Assembly: GCF_039621805.1 (NCBI RefSeq)
Contig: NZ_CP155073.1
Span: forward strand, 310,001 to 374,000
Source of the DNA: Paraburkholderia sp. PREW-6R
Lineage (GTDB): Bacteria > Pseudomonadota > Gammaproteobacteria > Burkholderiales > Burkholderiaceae
Direction of reading: 5' to 3'
DNA length: 64,000 bases
In this document: one piece after another, positions 1 through 8,936 of the stretch
Position numbering within the stretch: the first letter of the stretch is position 1
How the letters are laid out: the number at the start of each line of letters is the position of its first letter
Made by a program: the position numbers and the translations under genes
Notes under the pieces: generated by a model
Databases searched by the model: none
Seen by the model: the letters and a program-made list of their open reading frames with translations, nothing else
What the model was told of the DNA's origin: nothing

Positions 1-1200
1 CAGCAGCCGATTGCGCCGCTGCCGGTGTCGATCGAACGCACGCTGGAGGGCAACGCGCAGATCGTGCGCATCGGCGGCGGCCGTTATGCGCCGCGTTACC
101 TCGCGTCGCAACGCGGGATGGGCGAGCCGGACTGGCATCTGATCACCATGGCGCCCGTCAGCGCCGTGGACGCCGATGCGCGCAAGGCCACCCTCGTCAC
201 CGCTTGCGGTTATGTGTCGCTGGTGCTGCTGGCGTTCTACTGGCGCATGCGGCGTGCGCGGGTGCGCGAAGTGATGAAGAGCCGCGCGTTGCTGCAAAAA
301 GCGTATGCGGAACTGAACCGGCGGGTGGCGGAACGCACGGCGGATCTGTCGCAGGCCAATGAGCAACTGCAAAGGGAAGTGGCCGAGCGCACGCGCGCCG
401 AACAGGAGTTGCGCGCGGCGCACGACGAACTGGTTCAGGCAAGCAAGCTGGCGGCGCTCGGACAGATGGCGGCCGGCATCACGCATGAACTGAATCAGCC
501 GCTCGCGGCATTGCGCGGCTTCTCCGACAACACGCGCGTGCTGCTAGAACGTGGCGACCAGGCGTCGGCGCGAGAGAATCTCGAAGCGATTGCGGCGCTC
601 ACCGAGCGGATGGGCAAGATCACGAATCAGCTCAAGCTGTTCGTCGGGCGGGCCCGGCCACGCAACGCTCGCGCATCCGTGGTGCGCGCGCTGCGCAACG
701 TGGTGGCGTTGCTGCAAAAACGCCTGCAAGGGGTCGAACTGGACTTCACCTTGTACGAGCCCGAGCGCGGTACGCGCACGCCGCTTCTTCTTGCGAACGA
801 CCATCCCGAACTGATCGCCCATTGCGACGACCTGCGTCTCGAACAGGTGCTGATCAACCTGCTCGGCAATGCGCTCGACGCCACCTCGGATGAGGTCCCG
901 CCGCGCATTTCACTCGAAGTGGAAGTGAGCGAAGCGAGCCTGTCGTTCAACGTGACCGACAACGGACCGGGGATTGCCGACGATGTACTGCCGCGCCTTT
1001 TCGAGCCGTTCTTCACGACGAAGGAAATGGGCCAGGGCCTGGGTCTTGGGCTGGCGATTTCGTCGTCGATCGCGCGGGATTGCGGCGGCTCGCTCGTGGC
1101 GCGCAATGCGCCCGCGGGCGGCGCATCATTCGTGTTGACGTTGCGCCGCGCCCGCGTGCCGACGAGCCACACCACGGACCCGCTGACCACGGGTTCCTGA
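1..1200 (+). CDS. dctB: C4-dicarboxylate sensor histidine kinase DctB, 3' part
   Basis: This reading frame is open from base 1, so the gene begins upstream of the window and only its last 399 codons are seen. The visible part holds the end of a periplasmic sensor domain, a membrane segment near residues 64-81, a charged coiled-coil linker (about 92-150), then a kinase core. The core has an H-box GITHELNQPL with the phospho-accepting His at about 162, an N-box INLLGNALDA near 285, DNGPGI near 320 and GLGLGLAIS near 346. The THELNQPL form of the H-box is typical of DctB-type kinases that act with sigma-54-dependent regulators. The dctD gene follows after 16 bases, so the pair is almost certainly one transcript that controls C4-dicarboxylate uptake. 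The transport gene is not in the window, so the signal is inferred from the family. Confidence 0.88.
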   Translation, partial: QQPIAPLPVSIERTLEGNAQIVRIGGGRYAPRYLASQRGMGEPDWHLITMAPVSAVDADARKATLVTACGYVSLVLLAFYWRMRRARVREVMKSRALLQKAYAELNRRVAERTADLSQANEQLQREVAERTRAEQELRAAHDELVQASKLAALGQMAAGITHELNQPLAALRGFSDNTRVLLERGDQASARENLEAIAALTERMGKITNQLKLFVGRARPRNARASVVRALRNVVALLQKRLQGVELDFTLYEPERGTRTPLLLANDHPELIAHCDDLRLEQVLINLLGNALDATSDEVPPRISLEVEVSEASLSFNVTDNGPGIADDVLPRLFEPFFTTKEMGQGLGLGLAISSSIARDCGGSLVARNAPAGGASFVLTLRRARVPTSHTTDPLTTGS

Positions 1201-1216
1201 ATCAGACGGGAACGAC

Positions 1217-2569
1217 ATGGTGAATCACGGCCTGCAAGTGCTGTATATCGAAGACGACGAACTGGTGCGGCGCGCCAGCGTCCAAAGCCTGCAACTGGCG
1301 GGCTTCGACGTGGTTGGCCATGCGTCGGCGGAATCGGCTGCCAGGACGATCAATGCGGACTTCTCCGGCGTGATCGTCAGCGATATCCGTCTGCCGGGTG
1401 CGAGCGGTCTCGAACTGCTGGCGCAATGCCACGAGCGCGCGCCGGACGTGCCGGTGATTCTCGTCACAGGTCACGGCGATATTTCGATGGCCGTGCAGGC
1501 CATGCGCGACGGCGCTTACGATTTCATCGAAAAGCCGTTCGCATCCGAGCGTCTGATCGAAACGGTGCGGCGTGCGTTGGAGCGTCGCACACTGCTGCTG
1601 GAAAACCTTGCGCTGCGGCGCGAACTGGCCGGGCAGAACGCGGTGGCGCCGCGCATCATCGGCAGGAGCCCGGCCATCGAGCAGGTGCGCCGTCTGATCG
1701 CGAACGTCGCGCCGACGGATGCGTCGGTACTGATCAATGGCGACACGGGGGCGGGTAAGGAACTGATTGCGCGCAGCCTGCATGAGTTGTCGCCACGGCG
1801 GGACAAGCCGTTTATCGCGGTGAATTGCGGCGCGCTGCCGGAGCCGATGTTCGAGTCCGAAATGTTCGGCTATGAACCCGGCGCTTTTACGGGTGCGGCG
1901 AAGCGTCGGATCGGCAAACTCGAACATGCGTCGGGCGGCACCCTCTTTCTCGATGAAATCGAGAGCATGCCGCTCGCTTTGCAGGTCAAGCTGCTGCGTG
2001 TGTTGCAGGACGGCGTGCTGGAGCGCCTCGGCTCGAATCAGCCGATCCGCGTGAATTGCCGCGTGGTGGCCGCGGCGAAAGGCGATATGGCCGAGCATGT
2101 TGCGGACGGCTCGTTCCGCCGCGATCTGCTGTACCGGTTGAACGTGGTGACGATCGCATTGCCGCCGTTGAGCGAGCGCCGCGAAGATATCGTGCCGCTT
2201 TTCGAACATTTCCTGCTGGACGCGGCCGTGCGCTATCAGCGTTCCGCGCCGATTCTCACCGACCGTCAGCGTGCCAGCCTGATGCAACGCGACTGGCCCG
2301 GCAACGTGCGGGAGTTGCGCAATGCCGCCGATCGCTTTGTGCTCGGCATCGCCGACGACCCGGTCATGTCGTTCGGCGACGAGAGTGCGGCGGCGCAGCC
2401 ATTGAAGGAGCGCGTCGAGCAGTTCGAACGGGCGGTAATCGCGCAAGCTTTGGAGCAGGCGGGCGGAGCGGTGGCACTTGCCGCGGATCGCTTGCAACTC
2501 GGCAAGGCGACGCTCTACGAGAAGATCAAGCGATATGGCCTTGCAGCCAAAGGGGAAGGGGAGCGGTGA
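1217..2569 (+). CDS. dctD: Sigma-54-dependent response regulator DctD
   Basis: A 450-residue NtrC-family activator. The N-terminal receiver domain has the acidic pair EDD near residue 12 and the phospho-acceptor Asp56 in SDIRLPG. A central AAA+ domain follows, with Walker A GDTGAGKE near 175 and an intact GAFTGA loop near 222, the motif that contacts sigma-54. A Fis-type helix-turn-helix lies in the last 45 residues ([20 protein letters not shown]). Length and order match DctD. It sits directly behind its kinase dctB, so it is expected to activate a dicarboxylate transporter from -24/-12 promoters. The ATG start is preceded by GGGA and matches the usual start of the receiver domain. Confidence 0.92.
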   Translation: MVNHGLQVLYIEDDELVRRASVQSLQLAGFDVVGHASAESAARTINADFSGVIVSDIRLPGASGLELLAQCHERAPDVPVILVTGHGDISMAVQAMRDGAYDFIEKPFASERLIETVRRALERRTLLLENLALRRELAGQNAVAPRIIGRSPAIEQVRRLIANVAPTDASVLINGDTGAGKELIARSLHELSPRRDKPFIAVNCGALPEPMFESEMFGYEPGAFTGAAKRRIGKLEHASGGTLFLDEIESMPLALQVKLLRVLQDGVLERLGSNQPIRVNCRVVAAAKGDMAEHVADGSFRRDLLYRLNVVTIALPPLSERREDIVPLFEHFLLDAAVRYQRSAPILTDRQRASLMQRDWPGNVRELRNAADRFVLGIADDPVMSFGDESAAAQPLKERVEQFERAVIAQALEQAGGAVALAADRLQLGKATLYEKIKRYGLAAKGEGER

Positions 2570-2578
2570 AAACTTGAC

Positions 2579-2602
2579 GCGCCGGCCTGAACTTGCCGGC
2601 GC
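2579..2602 (+). terminator. GC-rich hairpin after dctD, possible terminator
   Basis: A perfect 8-bp inverted repeat, GCGCCGGC (2579-2586) and GCCGGCGC (2595-2602), with an 8-base loop lies 10 bases after the dctD stop. No T-run follows, so it may be a processing or Rho-assisted end rather than a classic intrinsic terminator. Confidence 0.35.
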
Positions 2603-2649
2603 GCTTGAATCGGACGACGGACGCGCGCGTGCTGAAGCGGTTCAGGTGC

Positions 2650-3198
2650 TCAGACCGGCTTCAGCGCTTTTTCCAGCAGCTGATCGAGTTCCGCGAACTG
2701 CGGCTCGCCCACGTAGCGCTTGAGAATCCTGCCGTCTTTGTCGACGAGGAACGTGGTCGGCGTGAGTTGCACATTGCCGAACTGTTTCGCAGCCGAGCCG
2801 TCGTCCATCGCAACCTTGAACGGCAACTGACGTGTCTGCGTGTAATTCGTCACGTACATGGGCGCGTCGTAGTTCATCGCCACTGCGACGAACTCCAGAC
2901 CCTGGCCCTTGAAGCGGTTATACGTCTGGACCATTTGCGGCATTTCCTTCATGCACGTATCGCAACTGGTCGCCCAGAAGTTGACGAGATAGACCTTGCC
3001 TTTCAGGTCGGCCGTCGAGATTTTCTGACCGGACAGAAGAGTGAAAGTGGCCTCCGGTACGCGCTGTTGGCCGGCGAATGCGAAATAGCCGGCGATGGCA
3101 ATGGCAATCGCCACGATCGCGCCGATGATGTAGCGAACCGGATTCGCGCGCCGGGCAGAGCCGGACCCGGTGGATACGCTGGACACTGTGGTGCTCAT
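2650..3198 (-). CDS. TlpA-like membrane-anchored thioredoxin
   Basis: A 182-residue protein with one N-terminal membrane anchor (about residues 22-42) followed by a periplasmic TlpA/AhpC-type thioredoxin fold. The redox motif is CDTC (Cys79 and Cys82) in FWATSCDTCMKEMP, and the cis-proline loop TPTTFLVD is present later. Such proteins reduce periplasmic thiols, for example during cytochrome c or oxidase maturation, but the partner cannot be read here. The start chosen is the ATG at 3198, preceded by GAGGT at good spacing; a frame extending to 3402 lacks this support and has a basic, non-conserved leader. It is divergent from the lipoprotein gene at 3530. Confidence 0.85.
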   Translation of the reverse strand: MSTTVSSVSTGSGSARRANPVRYIIGAIVAIAIAIAGYFAFAGQQRVPEATFTLLSGQKISTADLKGKVYLVNFWATSCDTCMKEMPQMVQTYNRFKGQGLEFVAVAMNYDAPMYVTNYTQTRQLPFKVAMDDGSAAKQFGNVQLTPTTFLVDKDGRILKRYVGEPQFAELDQLLEKALKPV

Positions 3199-3529
3199 GA
3201 GCGGGACCTCGAAATTCGCGCGTTGCGCGCGGGACAGTACGCCGGTTCGTGCGTTGGGCCGGTGCCGGGTAGAGCCGCTATTGTAGTCGTATTCTGGCGG
3301 CGCGGCAGGAGTGCGGCCAGGACGGATAATAGGGTTTCGCGTCACTTTCAACTCTTTTAATAGCTGAATTTTTGTTCCCATGTTCCGAATTGCTCGTGTC
3401 ATTTATGCGTTTCAACGTGTTGCCCGACTGTCGACTCTCCTGTTATCCGGCGGCAGCCTCCGTCACGGGTCCATCGGCTTCCGGCGGCGTTCAGCGCCGG
3501 TAGTCACCTTTGAAGTGGCCTCGCGCCCC
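3199..3529. other. Intergenic region between divergent tlpA-like and lipoprotein genes
   Basis: This 331-base divergent spacer must hold promoters for both genes. On the minus strand a -10-like TACAAT (plus-strand ATTGTA at 3280-3285) lies about 80 bases before the thioredoxin start. An AT-richer patch around 3340-3385 may serve the plus-strand gene, though no convincing hexamer pair is visible. Both flanking frames can be extended into it, but without ribosome binding sites. Confidence 0.4.
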
Positions 3530-4078
3530 ATGTCACGGCCCGTGCGGCTCGGCGCCACGCTGTGCGCTGCGCTGGTGCTGGGCGCCGCACTCACTGCCTG
3601 TTCGCCGACGTTCGACTGGCGGACCATCATGAACGACGACAACGGTTATACCGTCGACCTGCCTGCCAAGCCGGGCAACGACCGGCGCGACGTGCAGATA
3701 AACGGCATGCCGATGCAAATGGCGATGCAAACCGCCGAAGCCGGCGATGCCGTCTTCGCGGTCGGCACGATCATGCTTCCCAACGACAGCGAAGCCACGC
3801 AACGCGCGGCGCTCGACTTTCTGCGCACCGGACTCGCGCGCAATGTGGGCGCCGCGCCGGATGCTCGTGCGGTGCAGATTCCGCTCGCAGCGGGCGGCAA
3901 GGTGCTGGGCCTGGAAATGACGCTCAAAGGCGAGGCCGGCTCAAAGCACGAGTCGCGGACGGTCTACGCACGCCTTGTCGCGCGAGGCCGACACGTGTAC
4001 CAGGCCGCTATCATCGCGGCCGGACCCTTGCCGCAGGAACAGATCGATCAATTTTTCTCGTCGTTTCAGATATTTTGA
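3530..4078 (+). CDS. Putative lipoprotein of unknown function
   Basis: A 182-residue protein with a lipoprotein signal: positively charged N-terminus, hydrophobic core and lipobox LTAC with Cys24. The mature part is a compact alpha/beta domain with no catalytic motif that I recognise. The ATG at 3530 puts the signal peptide at the N-terminus. A longer frame from 3380 would bury the lipobox 74 residues in, so it is rejected. It stands alone between divergent tlpA-like and convergent comM. Function unknown; an envelope role is inferred only from the lipobox. Confidence 0.72.
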   Translation: MSRPVRLGATLCAALVLGAALTACSPTFDWRTIMNDDNGYTVDLPAKPGNDRRDVQINGMPMQMAMQTAEAGDAVFAVGTIMLPNDSEATQRAALDFLRTGLARNVGAAPDARAVQIPLAAGGKVLGLEMTLKGEAGSKHESRTVYARLVARGRHVYQAAIIAAGPLPQEQIDQFFSSFQIF

Positions 4079-4409
4079 AGCGGTATGTTTGACCGATTTT
4101 GCGCGTGACTGGACTGCCCGGATAGTGAAGGCTCTTTCATAGCATTGCGCGCTAATTGCCGGTTTACGTTGAAGTTTTGGACTCGTCCACAGCGCCTGTG
4201 GATAACTCTGTGCAGAACTTCATTTCAACGGGCGCAAATGCCCATCCGGTGGGGCTCCTGTCAGAACTCATGCAGTTCTCTCCGTTTAAAAAAGCCAATT
4301 GAATCAATGCCTTTGGTTTGCACCTTTCGCTAAGCCTTTCAGATGTTTCAAAATTTGTATGGAACGTTAGAGTGTGCATAAGTCAAGTCTTGACAGTAGA
4401 TTTTTCGCT
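4079..4409. other. AT-richer intergenic region with a DnaA-box-like site
   Basis: This 331-base region separates two convergent genes. It is visibly more AT-rich than its surroundings. It contains TGTGGATAA (4197-4205), an exact reverse complement of the DnaA box TTATCCACA, and an overlapping perfect inverted repeat TCCACAG-CGC-CTGTGGA (4186-4202). A 62-codon frame at 4145-4333 has no homology that I recognise and no ribosome binding site. There are no other DnaA boxes of this quality nearby and no dnaA, dnaN or gid genes, so I do not call an origin. Confidence 0.5.
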
Positions 4410-6038
4410 TCATAGACCAGTGAATGCACGCCGATATTGAATGGCTTCTCCAACCTGCGCAGCGCTTGGCATGGCTGCGCCTGCAAGGTCCGCGATGCTG
4501 CGCGCAACCTTAAGAACGCGGTAATAGGCCCGGGCTGACCAGCCAAAGCGTTCGCCGGCTTCGCGCAACAGCGCCTCGCCTGCAGAATCGGGCCGGCAAA
4601 CCTCATCGACCTCGCGCCCTCCGAGTTCGCGATTGGTTTTGCCCTGCCGCGCCAGTTGCCGCTCGCGCGCGATGCTTACGCGCTCTGCAATCGCCGCGCT
4701 GCTCTCCCCTGTGGACGCGGCGCGCGCCGACAGTTCCGCTGGCGTCAGAGCCGGAATCTCGATCTGGATGTCGATGCGATCGAGCAGCGGACCTGACAGT
4801 TTGCGCAGATACCGCGCCGCAATGTCCGGCGTGCAGCGGCACCGGCCGTTCGGATCGCCGCGCCATCCGCACGGACACGGATTCATGGCCGCGATCAACT
4901 GGCAGGCTGCGGGGAAATCCGCCTGCAATGCGGCACGTGAAATGGTGATGCGCCCCGCTTCCAGCGGCTCGCGCAGGGTCTCCAGTACGTTGCGGTCGAA
5001 TTCAGGAAGCTCATCCAGAAAAAGTACCCCAAGGTGCGCCAGCGTGATTTCGCCCGGCTGCGGCGGATTGCGTCCGCCCACCAGCGCTGCCGCGCTCGAC
5101 GAATGATGCGGTGACCTGAAAGGCCGCCGCCGCCAGTGGGACGGGGAAAATCCCAGCCGGCTCGCGGAGAGCAGCGCGGCGGAGCTGAGCGCTTCATCGT
5201 CTGTCATGGACGGCAGCAGGCCGGGCAGACGCGCGGCAAGCATCGACTTGCCCGCGCCAGGCGGACCGACCAGCAACACGTGATGCCCGCCGGCTGCCGC
5301 AACTTCCAGCGCGCGCCGCGCGCCGCGCTGACCGATGACGTCGCACATATCGGGGACCGGCGCGCACGCATCGGCCGCGGGGTCCGGCGCGGCGACAGGG
5401 GAGAGGCGCGCATCGGGCGCGCCGGCCAGATGCGCGCACAGCGACGGCAGATCGGCGGCGCCATAGACATCGACGCCCGGGACCAGCGCCGCCTCCGACG
5501 CGCTGGCGGCGGGAAGATACAACTGCGGCGTCGACCACGCGGACGGTGCGTCCCCGACAGGGCACCGCTCTCCGTGATCCGCACGCGACAACTGCGACGC
5601 GGTGTCCGACGCAATGCCCAATGTGTTGCTTGTCGGAGCGCCTGCGCGCGCCGTCCCGCACGCCATTGCAAACGCACCGCGCATGGGCCGAAGCGCGCCG
5701 GTCAGCGATAGTTCGCCGGCAAATTCACGATGGAGCAGCGAGTCGGCAGGAATCTGCCCGCTGGCCGCAAGGATGCCCAGCGCAATCGGCAGATCGAATC
5801 GGCCTGACTCCTTGGGCAGGTCGGCCGGAGCAAGATTGACGGTGATCCGGCGTACCGGAAAGTCATAGCCACAGTTTTGCAGCGCCGCGCGCACGCGCTC
5901 GCGGCTTTCGCGCACTTCGAGATCGGGTAATCCGACAATCGAGAAGGAGGGCAGACCGTTGGCGAGGTGGACCTCGACGGTTACTTCAGGCGCGCGGCCA
6001 GCGGCCGGCGCGCGACTGCGCACCACGGCAAGCGACAT
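4410..6038 (-). CDS. comM: YifB/ComM-family Mg-chelatase-like AAA+ ATPase
   Basis: A 542-residue ComM/YifB protein. The N-terminal Lon-S16-like domain carries PSFSIVGLPD and ESRERVRAAL. A Walker A motif GPPGAGKS lies near residue 260, followed by the Mg-chelatase-type ATPase core (FLDELPEF as Walker B) and a C-terminal domain with a CPCGW ... CRC cysteine cluster. In the family, ComM is a hexameric helicase that promotes branch migration during natural transformation. The start is the ATG at 6038, which has GGGAG upstream; a 9-codon extension to 6065 lacks a site. It follows ubiK on the same strand with a 125-base gap. Confidence 0.9.
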   Translation of the reverse strand: MSLAVVRSRAPAAGRAPEVTVEVHLANGLPSFSIVGLPDLEVRESRERVRAALQNCGYDFPVRRITVNLAPADLPKESGRFDLPIALGILAASGQIPADSLLHREFAGELSLTGALRPMRGAFAMACGTARAGAPTSNTLGIASDTASQLSRADHGERCPVGDAPSAWSTPQLYLPAASASEAALVPGVDVYGAADLPSLCAHLAGAPDARLSPVAAPDPAADACAPVPDMCDVIGQRGARRALEVAAAGGHHVLLVGPPGAGKSMLAARLPGLLPSMTDDEALSSAALLSASRLGFSPSHWRRRPFRSPHHSSSAAALVGGRNPPQPGEITLAHLGVLFLDELPEFDRNVLETLREPLEAGRITISRAALQADFPAACQLIAAMNPCPCGWRGDPNGRCRCTPDIAARYLRKLSGPLLDRIDIQIEIPALTPAELSARAASTGESSAAIAERVSIARERQLARQGKTNRELGGREVDEVCRPDSAGEALLREAGERFGWSARAYYRVLKVARSIADLAGAAMPSAAQVGEAIQYRRAFTGL

Positions 6039-6163
6039 GTTTTCTCCCGTCGGACCGTCGCGCAAGACGTGCGGATCCCCTTAACACACTGATGACGTCA
6101 CGGCTCGCTTGCCAGTGATGTACAGCTAGCGCAGCTTGATTCGCTGCGCGGAGCACGCCTCGC

Positions 6164-6421
6164 TCAAGGCGTCTGCGTCGGCACCGGCAGCTTCTGTTCG
6201 AGCTCGGCCACGCGGCGCTCCAGTTCTTCGAGGCGCGCACGGGTGCGCACCAGAACCTGGGTCTGGGTATCGAACTCCTCGCGCGTGACCAGATCGAGCT
6301 TCGAGAAGCCTTGCGACAGCATGGCCTTCACATTGCGTTCGACATCTTTGGCCGGCGAGTTCTTGAAGAGCTCGCTCATGCGCGCCTGGAAGTCATTAAA
6401 AACGTCGTTCGGTTGTTTCAT
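6164..6421 (-). CDS. ubiK: Ubiquinone biosynthesis accessory factor UbiK
   Basis: An 85-residue BMFP-family protein: an N-terminal amphipathic stretch (FNDFQARMSELF), the region AKDVERNVKAMLSQGFSKLDLVTREEFD, and a C-terminal leucine-zipper coiled coil (LEELERRVAELEQKL). UbiK forms a complex with UbiJ and assists aerobic ubiquinone synthesis in E. coli. Length and layout match the family. The ATG at 6421 has AGAGGACACC upstream; the upstream 27-codon extension is not conserved in type. It is divergent from glnK, and its leader shares the 416-base regulatory region with glnK. Confidence 0.85.
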   Translation of the reverse strand: MKQPNDVFNDFQARMSELFKNSPAKDVERNVKAMLSQGFSKLDLVTREEFDTQTQVLVRTRARLEELERRVAELEQKLPVPTQTP

Positions 6422-6494
6422 GGTGTCCTCTTGTTGCACAAGATTTGTGCGTGTTTCGTTACGTCTGTGCTTTGTTACGGAGAATGAGCGTTCG

Positions 6495-6544
6495 TGGTGC
6501 ATTCGCTATTGCGATGCCGGTCGCGCATGGGCGCCTTTGGTGCG
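6495..6544 (+). promoter_or_regulatory. Candidate NtrC-type upstream activator half-sites
   Basis: Two TGGTGC half-sites, TGGTGCA at 6495-6501 and TGGTGCG at 6538-6544, lie 43 bases apart in the same orientation. The second is part of GCGCC-TTT-GGTGC, an imperfect dyad close to the NtrC site form (GCAC-N-GGTGC). They stand about 140-190 bases upstream of the sigma-54 promoter of glnK, a usual distance for enhancer sites. Inference from spacing and partial motif only. Confidence 0.4.
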
Positions 6545-6682
6545 CGCCGCGTTCATTAAAGCTTGCGGACACTCTAGCAACGATCCAATAGCCGCGCCAC
6601 CGCCTGTCGCCAACGCTGGCCGTTCGGCCAAGGGTATTTGCGCCCCTTTTGCGTCGCGCACCGCGCAAAGTCTGACACAACA

Positions 6683-6698
6683 TGGCATGGGGGTTGCT
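6683..6698 (+). promoter_or_regulatory. Sigma-54 (-24/-12) promoter for glnK-amtB
   Basis: TGGCATGGGGGTTGCT matches the sigma-54 consensus TGGCACR-N4-TTGCW at all but one informative base, with the invariant GG and GC at the right spacing. It lies 140 bases before the glnK start. Sigma-54/NtrC control of glnK-amtB under nitrogen limitation is established in proteobacteria, so motif and gene context agree. Confidence 0.75.
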
Positions 6699-6816
6699 TT
6701 TACTGCCCCGCGCGCACTGCCGGGGCTTTTTACCGGCGGCGGAGAGACCACGCAAACGGGCTATGAGTTAGCAGTCGGATACGCAACGGGTTACGGAACG
6801 GGTCACGCACGGGTGA

Positions 6817-7176
<360 letters not shown>

Positions 7177-7219
7177 TACCAAAAGATAGCGACACAGATA
7201 GCGATAAGAGGAAACGAAG

Positions 7220-8692
7220 ATGCGCAAATTATTGATGTCCTTGCTGATGGCCGGTTCGCTGCTCGCGGGCGGTATCGGCGCCGCCCTCGCGGACGACGCT
7301 TCCGCCCCGGCCGCTGCCTCGGCAGCTGCGTCCGATACGACAGCGAGCGCTGCGTCGACCCCGGCTGCAACCGCAGGCACCGCCAACGCAGCGGCTTCGG
7401 CACCGGCCGCCGCTTCGGCAGCATCGGACGCCGCGCCGGCTGCACCGACCGCACCGTTCTCGGTCGATTCGTCGAAAATCAATTCGGGCGACACCGCCTG
7501 GATGCTGACCTCCACCGCGCTCGTGCTGTTCATGACGATCCCGGGCCTCGCACTGTTCTACGGCGGCATGGTCCGCAAGAAGAACGTGCTGGCGACGCTG
7601 ATGCAAAGCTTCGCGATCACGTGTCTCGTGACGATCATCTGGGCGGTCGTGGGCTACAGCATCGCATTCACGCCGGGCGGCTCGTTCATTGGCGGCTTCT
7701 CGCGCGTCTTCATGAGCGGGATGAACTACATCAAGGGCGACAAGGCCACGACGCTGACCGTCAGCCATCTCGCGCCGACGATCCCGGAAACGGTCTACTT
7801 CGTCTATCAGATGACGTTCGCGATCATCACGCCGGCCCTGATCACGGGTGCATTTGCTGACCGGATGAAGTTCTCCGCGATGCTCGTGTTCATGACGCTG
7901 TGGTCGATCATCGTCTACTCGCCGATCGCGCACATGGTCTGGGAACCGACGGGCTGGCTGGCTACGGCAGGCATTCTGGACTTCGCGGGCGGCACGGTGG
8001 TGCACATCAACGCGGGTATTGCAGGTCTGGTGTGCTGCCTCGTGCTCGGCAAGCGCGTGGGCTACGGCAAGGAAGTGATGGCTCCGCACAACCTGACGCT
8101 CACGCTGATTGGTGGCGCCATGCTGTGGGTGGGCTGGTTTGGCTTCAACGCAGGTTCGGCGGTGGCGGCAGACGGCCGTGCCGGTTTCGCGATGTTCGCG
8201 ACGCAGATCGCAACGGCAGCCGCGGCACTCGCGTGGATGTTCGCCGAATGGGCCGCCAAGGGTAAGCCGTCGGTGCTCGGTATCGTGTCGGGCGCAGTGG
8301 CGGGTCTGGTGGCCATTACGCCGGCTTCGGGCTTCGTCGGCATGACCGGTTCGCTCGTGATCGGCATCGTGGCGGGCGTGGTCTGCTTCTGGTCGGCCAC
8401 GTGGCTCAAGCACAAGCTCGGTTACGACGATTCGCTCGACGCGTTCGGCGTGCACTGCATCGGCGGTATCGTCGGCGCGTTGCTGACGGGTGTGTTCGCG
8501 GTGAAGGACATCGGCGGCGCGGACGGCAGCATCGTTCTGCAAGCCAAAGGCGTGCTGACGACGCTGATCTACAGCGGCGTGGTGAGCTTCATTCTGCTGA
8601 AGATCATCGACATGGTGATGGGCATCCGCGTGACGGAAGAACAGGAGCGCGAAGGTCTGGACGTGAGCCTGCACGGCGAACACGTCGAATAA
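7220..8692 (+). CDS. amtB: Ammonium transporter AmtB
   Basis: A 490-residue Amt/Rh channel. A signal peptide (about residues 1-25) is followed by an unusual stretch of about 50 residues built almost only of Ala, Ser, Pro and Thr. The channel proper begins near residue 90 (SGDTAWMLTSTALVLFMTIPGLALFYGGM) and has about eleven membrane helices. The twin pore His motifs are in the DFAGGTVVHINAG and DAFGVHCIGGIVGA segments. The C-terminal tail EEQEREGLDVSLHGE is the GlnK-interacting region. It conducts ammonium and is expected to be gated by GlnK. GGAAACGA precedes the ATG. Confidence 0.95.
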   Translation: MRKLLMSLLMAGSLLAGGIGAALADDASAPAAASAAASDTTASAASTPAATAGTANAAASAPAAASAASDAAPAAPTAPFSVDSSKINSGDTAWMLTSTALVLFMTIPGLALFYGGMVRKKNVLATLMQSFAITCLVTIIWAVVGYSIAFTPGGSFIGGFSRVFMSGMNYIKGDKATTLTVSHLAPTIPETVYFVYQMTFAIITPALITGAFADRMKFSAMLVFMTLWSIIVYSPIAHMVWEPTGWLATAGILDFAGGTVVHINAGIAGLVCCLVLGKRVGYGKEVMAPHNLTLTLIGGAMLWVGWFGFNAGSAVAADGRAGFAMFATQIATAAAALAWMFAEWAAKGKPSVLGIVSGAVAGLVAITPASGFVGMTGSLVIGIVAGVVCFWSATWLKHKLGYDDSLDAFGVHCIGGIVGALLTGVFAVKDIGGADGSIVLQAKGVLTTLIYSGVVSFILLKIIDMVMGIRVTEEQEREGLDVSLHGEHVE

Positions 8693-8761
8693 GGACCGCG
8701 TCGAAAGATCGTTTTGCAGGTTTCCAGGGCCTGCGAATCTGAAATAAGCGCAGCGACTTTG

Positions 8762-8786
8762 GCCCGCCTTCATGGCGGGCTTTTTT
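8762..8786 (+). terminator. Intrinsic terminator of glnK-amtB
   Basis: Perfect stem GCCCGCC (8762-8768) / GGCGGGC (8774-8780) with loop TTCAT, followed at once by six T residues. It lies 70 bases after the amtB stop. Confidence 0.88.
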
Positions 8787-8936
8787 CTTGCGGAAAGAAC
8801 TTGGGAGCAGCAGTTTTTCCTGCCTATCATGCCGATAGGCAGAATGCATTCGCGTCCGCTTGCGAATGGAGAAACCGTCCCCAAATGGACAAAGCATTTG
8901 CTCTACAATCTTTTTTCTCCAGTCTGCGAGTGATCA

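Noticed and set aside
1202..2497. 431-codon minus-strand frame opposite dctD
   Set aside because: Antisense to an intact sigma-54 activator with all catalytic motifs; no family features.
4186..4205. Possible replication origin
   Set aside because: Only one good DnaA box, and no dnaA, dnaN, gidA or parAB genes nearby.
4145..4333. 62-codon frame in the gap before comM
   Set aside because: No ribosome binding site, no recognised motif, and it lies over the DnaA-box dyad in an AT-rich spacer.
7229..8884. 551-codon minus-strand frame opposite amtB
   Set aside because: Antisense shadow of a high-GC gene: His/Arg-rich composition, no membrane or domain pattern, while the plus strand encodes a full ammonium transporter.
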